Below, piece by piece: positions 40,322 through 52,255 of a stretch of 64,000 bases of DNA (position 1 is its first letter; the number at the start of each line of letters is the position of its first letter). The stretch comes from Burhinus oedicnemus (lineage: Eukaryota > Chordata > Aves > Charadriiformes > Burhinidae). The notes under the pieces were generated by a model. That model was not told where the DNA came from. It did not search any database and worked only from the letters and a program-made list of their open reading frames with translations. The translations under genes were made by a program, and so were the position numbers. The stretch lies in the NCBI GenBank assembly GCA_008921705.1, contig VFFE01006978.1, positions 69,424 to 133,423 of the forward strand, written 5' to 3'.

Positions 40322-40672
40322 CTGAGCATGAGGCAGATGGGATGGAATACCCTTGTTGGTCAGTTTTGGGTCACCTGTCTTGTCTGCTCCTCCCCGCAGG
40401 TGGGACCCCTCTACGCTTTTCCGCTTCTGACCCTCCAACGGGGCAAGTAGCAAAGTTGGCTGTCCTTGGTTGCCATAGCAATAAGTATAAGCCAGAGCCT
40501 CTCTGCATACCGTTCCTTGGCATCAGCCATAAACATGGGTCTTATCACTCTGAGAGCGAACGGTTTCCTGCACAACAGGCTGTTAATTTCAGCAGTTAGA
40601 AGAGGCCCAGCTAACAAGCAAAGTTACTGAACAAAACTGGTCCTGCTTTACCTCAAACCAGGACACTAAATA

Positions 40673-40998
40673 CAAAATCCTGATATTAATCTGCTGAAGG
40701 TAGTTAAAGAAACTTGTTTACAATATCATCATAGCTCAACCTGGTCGAGGAGGAAGCAACTGCCATTTCATCTCTCTGTTAAGACAGCTTTCAAGAGCTC
40801 AGGTTAATACAAACTGCAATTATGATTCTTTTTAATTGAAAGCTTCTTTCTTGGACCAAAACACTGCATTTCTTATCAAGGATACTAAGTAGCTTGAGAT
40901 ATTTTGCCTAAAATACTCCACACTCAAATCACTACTCTAAATGTTGGATTTAACCTGGCTTCCTGATCATGACAAGTAGTTAAATACCAAGCACATAT
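40673..40998. other. Short unique spacer between two solo LTRs
   Basis: 326 bases of unique AT-rich DNA between two independently inserted LTRs. It is not retroviral internal sequence, because each LTR has its own target duplication. Confidence 0.75.
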
Positions 40999-41003
40999 AC
41001 CAT

Positions 41004-41667
41004 TGTTACGGTCTGAGAAACCCACAACAATTTATTGTTGTTTATACAATTATTCTATCACCCGATGACCCCTCCCCACCCAGGAAAGGTAATCAGGGAA
41101 AAATGAGGAAACCCAGTGGTGGAAATATAAACAGGTTTAAGAGGATAAGACTAAATAATTAATATTAATAATACTAAAGAACCAGTATTGATCCCGATAA
41201 CAACATAAAATATACAAGAACTATACTCAGCCAATTCTATCAGTAGGAAACTGTGCATTTCCAGCAGTGGACAGTAAATGTTGGACACCACGAGTGCTAC
41301 AGCTTCAAGAGGAAGGGAAGGGCTCAGGGGTCCAGCACCGGGGCAAGAAGTTCTCAGGATCGCTGCCATCAAGGGAGAGAGAGCATTTTGCAGCAAACTT
41401 TCTAATTTATATTGAATGTGAATTTATATTTCATGGTATGAAATAATCCTGTTGGCCAGCTTGGGCCAAGTGCTCAGGTCTCACTCCTCCTCATCCCTGC
41501 ACCTAGCGAGTTCAAAAAACACTGCGACCTTGAAACTCACACACCATAGCTAGCTATAAAGTAAATATTCTTACAAATTCAGACATTAGTCTGAACTGCA
41601 CTTCTAAAAGTGCAGTTTTGCCAAGCATTAGAAGAGAAATCAGTCCTGTGTTGCTCAAACCAGGACA
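41004..41667 (-). mobile_element. Solo LTR, avian ERVL-like family B
   Basis: On the minus strand it starts TGTCCTGGTTTGAGCAAC and ends TCTCAGACCGTAACA. An exact five-base duplication, ACCAT, flanks it (40999-41003 and 41668-41672), as expected for ERVL-like integration. Near its 3' end the minus strand has AATAAA (41031-41036 on plus as tttatt). Two 'tataaatt' words lie at 41404-41411 and 41421-41428 on the minus strand, where the related copy at 61.6 kb has one. A 10-bp hairpin lies near its 5' end (41594-41617). It has no internal region, so it is a solo LTR. Confidence 0.9.
41594..41617. repeat. 10-bp hairpin inside LTR U3
   Basis: The arms aactgcactt (41594-41603) and aagtgcagtt (41608-41617) are exact reverse complements around ctaa. 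The family-B copy at 61.6 kb keeps the left arm but lacks most of the right arm. Confidence 0.9.
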
Positions 41668-44444
41668 ACCATCAGTCCAGGTCATCCTCATCATCACTTC
41701 ATTTAATATTGCCACATTCTGTGCTACAGGATGTTTTGTGAAGTTAAACAAGTTGGGTCCACTCAGACAAGTTGTGCAAAGCTGCAGGTCAGTGCAGGAG
41801 AAAAGTGCCACCAACTAGTAGCAAGGAGCATTCCTGCCCCAAGGAGAGCGTGCACACCAGCATGGACTCGGTATGCCAGAACTGGGGCATTGTACCCTCC
41901 TTCCTTCTCTGTGCTCACATCATCTGTGAGAGCCATATCAGAGCTTAACAGCCACCATAGGAGGGAGGGAAAGAAAAGGGCTGGACAAGAGACAGAGAGA
42001 CATTTGTGGATGGCACAAAGCAGTGGAGGGCTGGTAGATTTTGAAGACAGATGGACTGCTTCAGAGGCAGTTCCCATTTCTAAACCGTTGACACTGGGGC
42101 TGCGAGAGGGGCAGAAAGCCAGCGCCACACAAGGCAAAAGGGCAGTGCTGTAGAAGGCAGCATCTGAAGACACTGAGGGAAGGAGTGGAGGGCAGCGGTA
42201 TGGTGGTTCTACTTTGCATATCGGAAAAAGAAGACAGCATTGATCAGCACATACAATATCTGGAGAGCTGGGATTTGATGATACCAAAGGAAAAAAACAG
42301 TGCAGAAGTGAAAGGAAAGGCATAAAGAATTTTAGCATTGGGCAGAGCAGGGCATCAGCATGTACGCAGCACAGAGCATAGCTAGATCGAGCAGAGGGGA
42401 GATGGCAGAACTGACATGTTATTCCTATCTATTTCTGCTCACTGTGGAAACACAATATAGTCATCAGCTAATTCTTAATCTTGTCTGCTTATTAATTTTC
42501 CATCTAATTACATGATACAAAAATTGGAATTAACAGAACATTTATGCATTACAGATTTGTTTATTCAAAGCTCCCTACAGCAAGCTGCAAAGGAATTATT
42601 CAAAAAATTTGAAGTGAAACATTGATTAAGAAATCCTTGGGAAATAAAGTCATGACTTAAGGGAACAAATCCACTTCAGGGAAGCTCTGAAGAGCTGGCA
42701 GTCATCAGATTTGTTAAAATCTGACTCAAATTCAATAAAGCTTTCATGAAATGAACGCACCTGTTCTGGAGCAGCTGAATGCTCACAGAAAACTTTAAAA
42801 AACATTCAGTTTAGAAGGAGTTCTGCCAAATGGCCTATATTTTATCTTTCTCCCATTTTGACACATTGATATAAAAAGCAACATCTTTGCTTCTCAGAAG
42901 TTCATCTGTCTCTTCTGCTGCTGATTACCCAGATGAAGTCATATTTCTTTGTGATGACAATCATTTTACTAGAACTACATTTGACACTGTAAACAACAGG
43001 GAATTAGTCACAGAAACTGATGAACTCTTAAAAAGCAAAGTGTTTTCATTCAGGTGCTCCCCTGTGATGAAACCGTGCCAGTGAAAGGTCCAAGATGATA
43101 GGCATATAGAATTGTATGAAGAAAAATATTTTGTGATGTTTTCCTGGAGGCATCCATTTTCCATCCAGTAAGTCATACATGATTCAAAAATGGACTAGAA
43201 TGTTGTGAAAAGAATATGTAAGAAAATATAAAGAAGTACGTTCCTAAGAAAAATCAACTTAGAAAAATCTGCTTTTGATTCAGTGCTTCAACATATAAAA
43301 TATATGATAAATAAATGATAGAATAAATAATAAAATATTATTTTTCAGACAAAAATATGCTACATTTGCACAAAGAACAAAGAAATCTCAATCCATTCTT
43401 TCAAAACATGTATGTTAAGAACATTTGCCCTTGAAAGATGAAGGCAGCCTTTGGTGGCAATCCAGTAGCATGTTGGCATCCCTCCCTGTCCCAGCCATTT
43501 AAGGATGTTTTCCCTCCTCGACGTGCAGGCCACCAGCCCCTTTCCACATTATCTCAGTCTTCCCCCACTTCAGAACATGCAAGTAAGTCTAGCACCTACC
43601 AAACCAGCCAGGCTGCAGCACAACCCGCTCCTTCTCGCCAGAGATTCACAGGTATCGACGGCTTCCCTGACAAACCCGCCGAGCAGTCTTCTGAAGAAGG
43701 GATTTCCTCTACTACAAACATGAGTATAGGACTTCCCTCGACTTCTCCTTCCCCTCCCCAAACTGATTACTGCGGACTTTCTCAGCACAACCATCCGGTC
43801 ACTGGGCCTCTCTCTCACTGCTGGGGTGTTTTTTAAGCCTTTCCCAAGGGGTGGTGTCAGGGAGTCTGCCCCGTCGAAGTGTCACTCCTAACTACCTCTC
43901 TTCTCATCTAGTTCAACTTAAAGGCAATTTTTCTTCTGAAATGCATTACCCACATGAATAAAGGTTGCATGATCAGGCCAAAGCTTGATACAGCAAAAAG
44001 CAAAAAGATTTGCACTGCATCAGGGCTACAATCCTTCTGAGAAACAATAATAACCACTTTACAGAGAAATAGATGCTCTCCCTCCCTACTTGAGGCAGTA
44101 AATAAGCTCTACTGAAGTCAAAGCAGTAAATATGTTTTGAAATTTTGATAAGTACTTTCACAGCAAGTTTTACAAATGGATCTCATTTTCTAAAGCACCG
44201 CAGACTGTTGAGTTCGTTGCCATTGAGCAAAAAGAGTTAAGTGCAGCAGTACTACACAGCCCCCATTATATACTGACAACCATGTTTTGACTTCAGTGCT
44301 CTGTTCATACTGTGGACAAATACTGAGTTGTTTGCCTGTCTGTTCTGTGCTGAAAGTACATCTGAGGTTTGCAAATACAAAGGGTCTAAACCCACTCCAA
44401 GTGAAATCTCCATTGACTTCCACAGGCGCAAGAGACGTCTTTGT

Positions 44445-44490
44445 AAAAAGATCTTACAAGAAGACATAAAAAGATCTTATAAGAAGACAT
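44445..44490 (+). repeat. 23-bp tandem duplication
   Basis: Two adjacent 23-base copies (44445-44467 and 44468-44490) around agatctta(c/t)aagaagacat differ at one base, so the duplication is fairly recent. Confidence 0.9.
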
Positions 44491-45924
44491 AAAAAAACCC
44501 TCATTCTGAAACCTCTTCTACATTCTTGAAAGCTATCCAGTTATTCCGCAATCCCAATCTGTTTAACAACAGGAGTAAGAGCTATCTCATCTTACAAAAT
44601 AGCTCCTCTCTTCAATATTTTAAGTGCAGAACTAAATGCCAAATAGTATCTCCGATGATAAATGGCAAACTGAATCTGGATTTTGACCAGCAGGATGCCC
44701 TCATTTTACAACTACAGGCCTATTTTGAAGACATATGCTCATCTGAAGCGTCAGAAGTAGTCCATTAGAAGCTAAACTTAGACCAGCAAATTCGTGCATG
44801 ACATGAAATACAGAGAGAGATCACTGCGGATGGGTGGGACCGTTAGCACACTGATCGAATTATCCCATATTTGTATTCTTTATTAAATACTTTCTAGCTC
44901 AGTCTGATACAGAAGAGATCTCTCCCCTTAATGAATATTCTGCAACACGCTCTCCTCCTGCCACGTGCCCTGCTGACCCAAATGAAGTTAGGGGTTTCCA
45001 CACTCCTGATTCAGTGCAGCTGCTAGGTAATACACGAGAGCCGGCTTTCTTGGCGAGCAATCGTGCCCGTGATGGGGGCATCCCTGCCCATCCAGGGGGA
45101 ACTGCAATGCTGGGCTGCTTCCTCCCTTTATGTGAGAAGCCTGAGAGGCTTCAAATTTGCCACTTTATCCAACACAAAGGACTGTGCTTATGACACCGTT
45201 TTAAAGTGATGTACAGGAAAGAACAGTATCTGTTCCTCTTGTAAATATGGTAACAAACAGCTTTTGCAAAGTATCTTCAGGATGACTAGTAAAAGCTGGA
45301 GATCTGCTTCAATAACCCCTTCACTCGTGTTGTCACTGGCTTTTCTTTACTACTGCCTCCCCTTCCTATAGTAGAAAAATCTCACTCTGAATTTTAGTTA
45401 TCCCACTATCACCACTAGCAACAAGAACATATTTGGTCTGGTTATTCATTTCTGAAGAGCTGCTGTGGAGTAGCCATGGGAGAGAATTGTAAGCACACAG
45501 CTACCGGTTTGCCTGACCATGTTATAACAGAAATCAATTGTTCCTCTTATAGAAGGGGTCTCAGAGGACCAAATAATGCAAGATCTGAATGGCATCCTAG
45601 TTAGTTTATCTGTTTCCAAATCTTTGACAGCTGACAGGGAAATTGAAAATTCCATTTAAAGCAAGAAGGGATCCACTCAGATCCTCCACAGACAGTTATA
45701 TTTTTTTCCCTACCCACCTCACAGGAAGGAGGACACCACTGCAAGATTCTTTAATCTTTCCAGACAGTATGGAATGCAACTCAAAAAACTGAAATTTCAC
45801 TGTGCCAATAGACTGTGAGCACCCATTTTTGTTACGTCAAAGTCCCCTTCAGTTGTTCTACAGTTTCTGGACAGTTAGAGTTTGCAAGAAGGTGGGAGGG
45901 ACAAGACAACTTGTGGAAAATGCT

Positions 45925-45950
45925 GGGAGGGGATGGGGGCAGCAAGGGGG
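45925..45950 (+). promoter_or_regulatory. G-quadruplex motif
   Basis: Four G-runs of 3, 4, 5 and 5 bases are separated by A, AT and CAGCAA, meeting the usual G3+N1-7 rule on the plus strand. It is not next to a recognised promoter. Confidence 0.6.
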
Positions 45951-46189
45951 AAGCTCCCTGAGTAGGGAGAGAAGGTGGATCTGAGGATCCTCTTAGCTGA
46001 ACTAAATCACATCAGCAACATGTGCTTGTACTCGCTGCCAGCTCCACTGAGAAGATACAGACGTAAAAAATAAGCCCAAATTACCTTTTATCAGGTTATG
46101 TCGCAAAGTTGAGGGAGGGTATTAGGATGATTGGAGGCTTCTGAGAGCACTGCAACCCAGTGCTAAAGTAGAACATTGTAAATGCAGCA

Positions 46190-46560
46190 AGCAGACTATT
46201 TCTCTCATCTGAATCTAATGAATTCACTAATCACGTTGCTGTAATTTTCTTTCAAGCTATTGGTAGAACAAGTGGATACCTGGGGACCTAGCACTGCCCC
46301 TGGAACCGAGAACTTCTGCTGTTTATTGGTATGCGTGGGAAAGTAGTTTTCCTGAATACATTTATTTACTGGCTTTAAATACTTATATTTACTTGGGGAC
46401 TGTAAATACTTTTATAAATGGTAAATTGTCATTAGCCCATCTTCCTGATGCATCTCAAATTAAAGCTAATGCCTTTCAGGTGGGTGCTATTAAATTAGCC
46501 TACTGCAACCTGATGGGTATACTCTAATCAAAAATGTATTGTCTTCTCTGCTTAGAGCAA
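46190..46560. promoter_or_regulatory. Candidate conserved non-coding element
   Basis: A repeat-free stretch with many TAAT/ATTA cores (e.g. 'gaatctaatgaattcactaa', 'taaagctaatgcc', 'attaaattagcc') and little simple sequence. It has the look of a vertebrate homeodomain-rich enhancer. This is a visual judgement only. Confidence 0.25.
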
Positions 46561-48765
46561 CTTTTGCTGCTTCCAGGCAGAAAGATAATCCCATGAGTAG
46601 TCCAGCTGTTTTCAGATGTGTGGATTTGTGTGGACCAGAAACAAGCAGGAAATGGCTTGTCCCCCTTAATTATTACTACAATTTGTATTTGAGTAGGACT
46701 TGTACTAGGTGGTGAAACATAGAGTGTTTGATTAGAAGAGCCTGCTATTTCTACAAACAAATAGAGGGGGACACAAATATTAACATTTTACAGGTAGGTC
46801 TTGCAGGACAAAGAATTAGTCTGTCATTAATACCATGAGAAAAATGTAGCCAAATTAGGACAGAGTCTGGCTCTGGGACTTTCTAATCTTAACTACCAGA
46901 TAAGGTCTTTGTATTTTGCACTTTTTCTTTACACACATAAAATTTAAATTGCTGGCTTTGATGCTGTGGCAGAGCAAGTGGTGTCAATTTCCTTGGCCTT
47001 TTGGGGGTTAAAAACCTTCTTTAGGAATGTCAACGATTACGTTCCTAAAATGGCTAAATTCCCTCCAATGCCCCAATAACTGGCTGCTCGAGAACACAGA
47101 ATGCTTCAGGACTGTTTAAACAGGATCTCAGAGCCACAGATATCGCACCTACAGTTTACTACAATGAAAACTGAATTGGCTAGAAAAATACCAGCCGGCC
47201 ATAGGTTTTTGTTTTGTTTTTTTCTGGAGTTGTGATATTTCTTTGTATTAGAAGAGACTGAAATGTGATTGAAGTGCACTTTATGCACAACCCATTATGC
47301 ATGTGATGGTGTCCACGAGTTTGTGCAGAATAAAGGAGTCTCTGTATTTCCATTTCTATTTTTGGGTAACAATAGTTTTTTTGCTTCTGTATTTTAGACC
47401 TATTTGCCAAGTACTGCCAAAGAAGAATTACATTTTATAATATGGGGTGTTCCTTCATCTGTGGTAAGCAAACAAATATTCTGATTGATTTTCACTAGAA
47501 TTGTCTAGCCTAGGAAAGTCAGATAGGAGTATTTTAGTACTGCCCACTCTTCAGACAAAAGAAACAAGCATCTGGAGAACTGGCTAGTTGCCAGATGGGG
47601 ATTTTAAACAAGATTATCACACTTTATCTCAAGAGATTGAAATTATTACAGAAATGGCATTCAGAACCGAGATAATTTCTCTAAAGAAAAAGGAGGTGCA
47701 AGCAGCTGAAATGGAAATGGAGAATCCATACAGGCAGTATAACTGGCCTTCTATCCTTTGAAACAGACCAGCCATACCACTCCAGAGCAATGTTAGTGAA
47801 ACGCCTCGTAAGTGCTCTTTGGTCAAACCACTTCTTCCCAAAAAGTACAAGAAAAAAAAGGAATTTCATAATTCTTTGTGCTGACACCAAGTTTTTCACA
47901 GAATCCGTACACAAGTGAATCTCTGACCATATTGAAAAGCTTATTTTTATATGTATATATATTCTTATGCATACACATTCCTACAACTGTGGACAGTCTA
48001 AGTGTGTGCACGTACATGCATAAAGCAGATTGATCAAAACTTCCTGTGTGTGAAGGAAATCAACCCATGTTCAATAGCAAGTGCTCATTTGCTAGACAAT
48101 ACTCCCAGCAATTTATTGTTACTCAAAATACTTATTTCACTGAAAGAGGGGGGTTTTCATATATTTTATTATGAACTATTCCATTACTAAACTTTGCCTG
48201 ATGTGGCCCATCAAACTTTGCTGTGTTACATCTTTGGTAACCCGTACCATTGAGCTACTTCTGTTGTTTTGTTAGTGTGATTAATAATAAAGTATCTTGG
48301 AGACATCTAGGTGAAGGTAATGGTAGGGTTTGGCTCTGAATATTTTAACAAACAAATAATGCAACAGCCTTACCTTGCTGACTTGAGCTAATGAAAACTG
48401 GGAGGGCTTCTAGGAATTACTACATTTTGCAAATTGCTACGTGAACAACCAAAAAAAGCCATGTTAATGTTTCATAAAATCCACCACGTTCATTTATTTT
48501 TGATGAAAGTACTTTAAATTACGTGCAAATATTTCATAATAAATTAGTGGAATCCATAATAAAACATGAAGGTAATCATGAAGGCAAATTAGGAGTCTTA
48601 CATGTGTATGTTCTTGCTGTAATTTCTCACCAAGAAAATGACCCTGAAGGAAAAGAAAAGGCAAAAAGACCACTATTGTTATCAACAGGGTAAGTAAGAA
48701 ACAGCAAAATGTAAAGTGGTCATGCAGTACGTCAGCCTCCAAGTCACCACAACATGAAGCAAACA

Positions 48766-49052
48766 TAGACCCAGATCCTTCTTGTACATGCACAGTGAAA
48801 GGGCAAGAGGAAACAGTCACAAGCTGCTGCAAGGAAAAATCCGGGTGGACATAAGAAAAAAATAATTGCACAATGAGTGATCAAGCACTGGAACTTATTT
48901 CCCAGGAAGGCTGTAGAATTTCCATCACTGGCATTTGCAAGACTCATATGGACAAGGACCTGGTCTGAATTTGACATTTTCCCTGGTTTAAGTAGGAAAT
49001 CGGGCTAGACGACCTACACAGAGCTCATCTAACCTAAATTATTTTGCAAGTC
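48766..49052 (+). mobile_element. CR1 LINE 3' end, old copy
   Basis: Recognisable CR1 3' region in plus orientation: 'cagtcacaagctgctgcaag', 'atcaagcactggaac', 'cccaggaaggctgtagaatt', 'tccatcactggcat', and near the end 'gggctagacgacctacacag' and 'ctcatctaacctaaatt'. It is more diverged than the 12.9 kb copy and lacks ORF2. The end is ragged, with no terminal microsatellite. Confidence 0.85.
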
Positions 49053-51878
49053 TATTAAAAAGTAAAATGTACAAGTCAATAAAGGATTTTTCACCTTGGA
49101 AAATTAGACTGGGCACAATGGCATCACTGCTGGATTATTTTCAGGTGAATTAGAAATCTGAATGATTGATGTGATGCCCAAAACACTTTTACAATATCTA
49201 GTATTACAAAGAGACACTGCTGGACTTAACCAATCACCTCTGTATGGAAGCAAAAATAGGATTAATCAGCTAAAAATCAATGTTTCGATGAATAAATAAT
49301 TCATTCACAGAAATTACCCGCATCTGTAAGGTGAGTCTGGCAGAAGACTGTCTGTCCCCATCTCACGGTCTGTAGTGGGAACAAAACCGCCCAGTAAGGC
49401 CCAGTGCTCTGTTTTAGACAGGAATGTAAAAGAGCTTACACATTAGGTGCCATAGTAATGTAAATATGAAAGTCTATACAAATTCCAGTCTTAACTGGCT
49501 ATGTAAAGTCTGTTCCTGAAGATGCTCTAAATTGCATCAACTACTGGCGTCCACCAAGTATGGTGAGAACAATAAATGTATTCCAGCCGCGTCTTTCTTT
49601 CTGTCATCAAAGTCTAGAAAAAAGGGACCAGTCCACCTATGGACTGGTACCACACCTAAAGATTCCCCTGCATAAAGAGCATTCTTGTGTAGCCCTGTCA
49701 ACTGGCAGTAGGTTAGCTGCTACTGCAACGCAAAAGAGTCTTGCAGCTATTTTTTTCAAGGATGAGGGTAAATTGCTTGAAAGAAAAAGAATTATGATCA
49801 TGTTAATAAATATTTCTTAGAGCAGTCTGTGGGCAATGGGTGGTTTATAAGGCACCAGAAAGTGATCTTCAAAAAAAATTTGAAAACAAAGCAAAATTCC
49901 TCTACGTCATTCCCAAACATGTGAGCAGGTAAAGAAAACAATTAATATAGGAAAAAACAAATGAACATTTAAAATAGCTCTTTTCAACTCAAATGAAAAT
50001 GAAACATCTTGCAGTAATGCTGCACAAAGTCATCCCATTTTCCCTTTCCCTAGACAACACAGGTAGCCCTGGGATAAAAACACTGAGTAGCTTTGATTGA
50101 GGTAGTCCTCCTAAGGTACGCAGTAGGATTTTACATTGGGATTTCTGAAGTGAGATCAGTGTCTCACAGTTACTCCACAGCAGAGATTTTGCAAACTGAG
50201 GCAAATGAGCTTCTTCCAAGTCACATCCCAGCACTGTCCAGACTGATGGCCTTTTCCTCCTCTGCATTTTTAGAATCTAGCACAGAGAAAAGACAAGCTG
50301 CTGATGGTATATTTGGAAATCTCTTTGACTGAAAGCACAGAATTTTCCCCTTTCTTGCGCCCAGTTCAGAGGGTTGGTAACAGGGAAATAGCGATCTCAT
50401 TTCTTGAAGGTCCCTCAGAAACCAGTCCAACATGAAACAAAAGTGAATGTCCCCATTATTCTAAGGGGGCATCATTTTAAAAATACCAGGGATGCTTTTC
50501 TTAGTCAGTAATTGCAAATTCAATTTTAGTACGCTAAATGGCGTACAGGCTTCGAGGAGCAAGCGTATTGCAAGCTGGAGTTTGCCAAATGCAAGACAAT
50601 CACAAGTGCTCTTTATTTCTCTGGTCACTCAATAATATTAAACTTCGTTAAAGAGGAGAGATTGCATTGCAGAAATTGAGCCCTAGAGACAGCACCCACT
50701 TACAAATAAACAGAAAAACTAACACTGCAATGTACCATGTCAGAGTATAGACTGCCACCAAATCCAGAAAACCTAATATTCACATTTAATATGGCCTTTC
50801 TACCGTGCTGTTTACAGGATATTGAACACACAGACAGAAAGAGTAAAACCAGTAATCAAAGGAAGGACTGTAAAATTAGATCTTGCAATAATACCCCTAT
50901 CTTACTGCTAAAAGAATAGTATTAACTTTATTTCATTTTTGCACAGGATCGAACTTTTCACCTTAGCATCTCTGGGCTCTTTATAAGGAGCTCCACCCCA
51001 CAGCAGTTGAAATGCTGCTATGAAACCCTTCTGGTATCAAGCACACCAGCACTCTCTGGTATAACTAAAATAAAAACGAACGTGCAGAGAAAGCTCCTAA
51101 CCCTATGCTACACCTGCGGCACTGCTTTCTAACGAGCCATGCTTGCCCCACCAGAGACATATAATACACTCACTGATCTCATGTTTCTAAACATGCATGT
51201 TAATTAATATGTAAAGCCTCCAGTTACTTGGAAATAATTTCTCCTTTTTGTGTTGTTTAAATCCAAACATGTAGCTGTATTTCATGCCTTTTTATTTAAA
51301 AGACAGACCTGCCATTAATTTATAAAACAATTATGGGTCCACTGATTTTAGTGAAAGCATAAACGTATCATGCACCTGAAATAGAGAAAAAATCAAAACT
51401 AAAGATGATTAACTATTCATATTTGTCTCTGCCTTTTCAATAGACATCCTCTCTCCCACGAGATCAGGGATCAACCACTACTTAGGTATTTAGTCCTCAG
51501 CTTTGGCATTAAAACCTTCCACATCAAGCACTGTCTTAGTAATGTTCTTTCTATTCTAAGGAATAAAAATAACAGTGAAATGAATGATTAGACACGTTAT
51601 ATATGACTTTCAGTGATGGGAAAGAAAGAGATGGTAAAAAAGATGCATTATAGTTATACTACTTCGTTATGCTTATTTTTTTGTTCCAAAAATGAGATGC
51701 TTTTTTTACATTCTGATTGTGTTTTGTGACAATCATTATTCAGGGAATGAAGCATTTTAATGACTTAAAAATTAATTTGGTGGTCTTAGCCTAGCTCCCA
51801 GTGAACACGTGTCCACATCAAAAATAAAAAGCACACTAATTGGCAGTCTCATTGGCATTCACAGCACAGAAGCCAGGA
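49053..51878. other. Unique non-coding DNA, no gene recognised
   Basis: AT-rich unique sequence. No open frame above 92 codons and no recognisable repeat, exon or RNA gene. Confidence 0.6.
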
Positions 51879-51879
51879 A

Positions 51880-52206
51880 CTCCATAGATTTTAAAGCCAG
51901 AAGTGACCATTGTGATCATCTAGTCTGACAGGTCATGGGACTTCCCTGAATTAATTATTGCTTCAAATCTCAATAGCTGTGGTAGACCTGGAGCATGTTT
52001 TTTTAGAAAAACATCCAATGTCAATTTTAACGTTTCCAGTAATGGGAAATTCACTACAATTCTTGTTCAGTTATTCTAGGGTCTGACTGTGCTCACTGTT
52101 TAAAAAAACAGTGAATCTTATTTTTTCTCTGAATTTTTGTAGCATGAACTTTAAACTTTGTTAACAACTTACACCTTTGTTTGCCAGAGTAAAGCATTCT
52201 CCTAGC
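51880..52206 (-). mobile_element. Ancient CR1-like LINE 3' region
   Basis: The plus strand reads 'tagattttaaagccagaagt', 'gaccattgtgatcatctagt', 'ctgac', then 'aaaacatccaatgtcaattt', 'taatgggaaattcactacaa' and 'ctcactgtttaaaaaaacag'. This is the antisense of an old CR1-like LINE tail that is very common in turtles. It parallels the reverse of CR1's 'cacagtgagggtggt...gcactggaac...tccatcc' region. I place the element on the minus strand. It is a distinct subfamily from the 4.6 kb copy. Confidence 0.7.
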
Positions 52207-52255
52207 AAGTTGTTGGTGATGATATGAATGTCAAGACTGGATGGTGTTTTATTTT

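Larger units (their letters stand above)
39960..40666 (-). mobile_element. Solo LTR, avian endogenous retrovirus, 6-bp TSD
   Basis: On the minus strand it starts TGTCCTGGTTTGAGG and ends CAAACCACGACA. It is flanked on both sides by an exact six-base duplication, CTAAAT (39954-39959 and 40667-40672). A TATA box on the minus strand lies at 40314-40321, and the pyrimidine-rich 3' part has a (TGATCC)n run. It keeps many CpGs, unlike its neighbours. The termini resemble the ERVL-like LTRs in this window, but six-base duplications are usual for ERVK-type integrases, so class assignment is open. Exact flanks and high CpG suggest it is the youngest insertion here. Confidence 0.88.
41673..48765. other. 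Unique non-coding DNA, no gene recognised
   Basis: It holds the longest open frame of the window (191 codons, minus, 41763-42338), which shows no recognisable family and overlaps a 140-codon frame on the other strand. A 132-codon serine/proline-rich frame at 43438-43836 (+) lies in a patch with several CpGs. A 23-base tandem duplication lies at 44445-44490, a G-quadruplex motif at 45925-45950 and a candidate conserved element at 46190-46560. No splice-bounded exon could be supported. Confidence 0.55.

Noticed and set aside
39954..41672. Possible short provirus bounded by the 40.0 and 41.0 kb LTRs
   Set aside because: The LTRs are different families and each has its own perfect target duplication; the 326 bases between are not gag-pol.
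41763..42338. 191-codon open frame on the minus strand, longest in the window
   Set aside because: No family resemblance, low-complexity Ser/Pro/Leu composition, an overlapping 140-codon frame on the other strand, and the 5' end of the frame runs into the edge of the LTR flank. A frame this long is plausible by chance in a GC-richer patch.
22394..46244. Shared 16-mer aatcacgttgctgtaa at 22394 and 46229
   Set aside because: About one 16-base match is expected by chance among all pairs in 64 kb, so this is not evidence of a shared element, although both lie in candidate conserved stretches.
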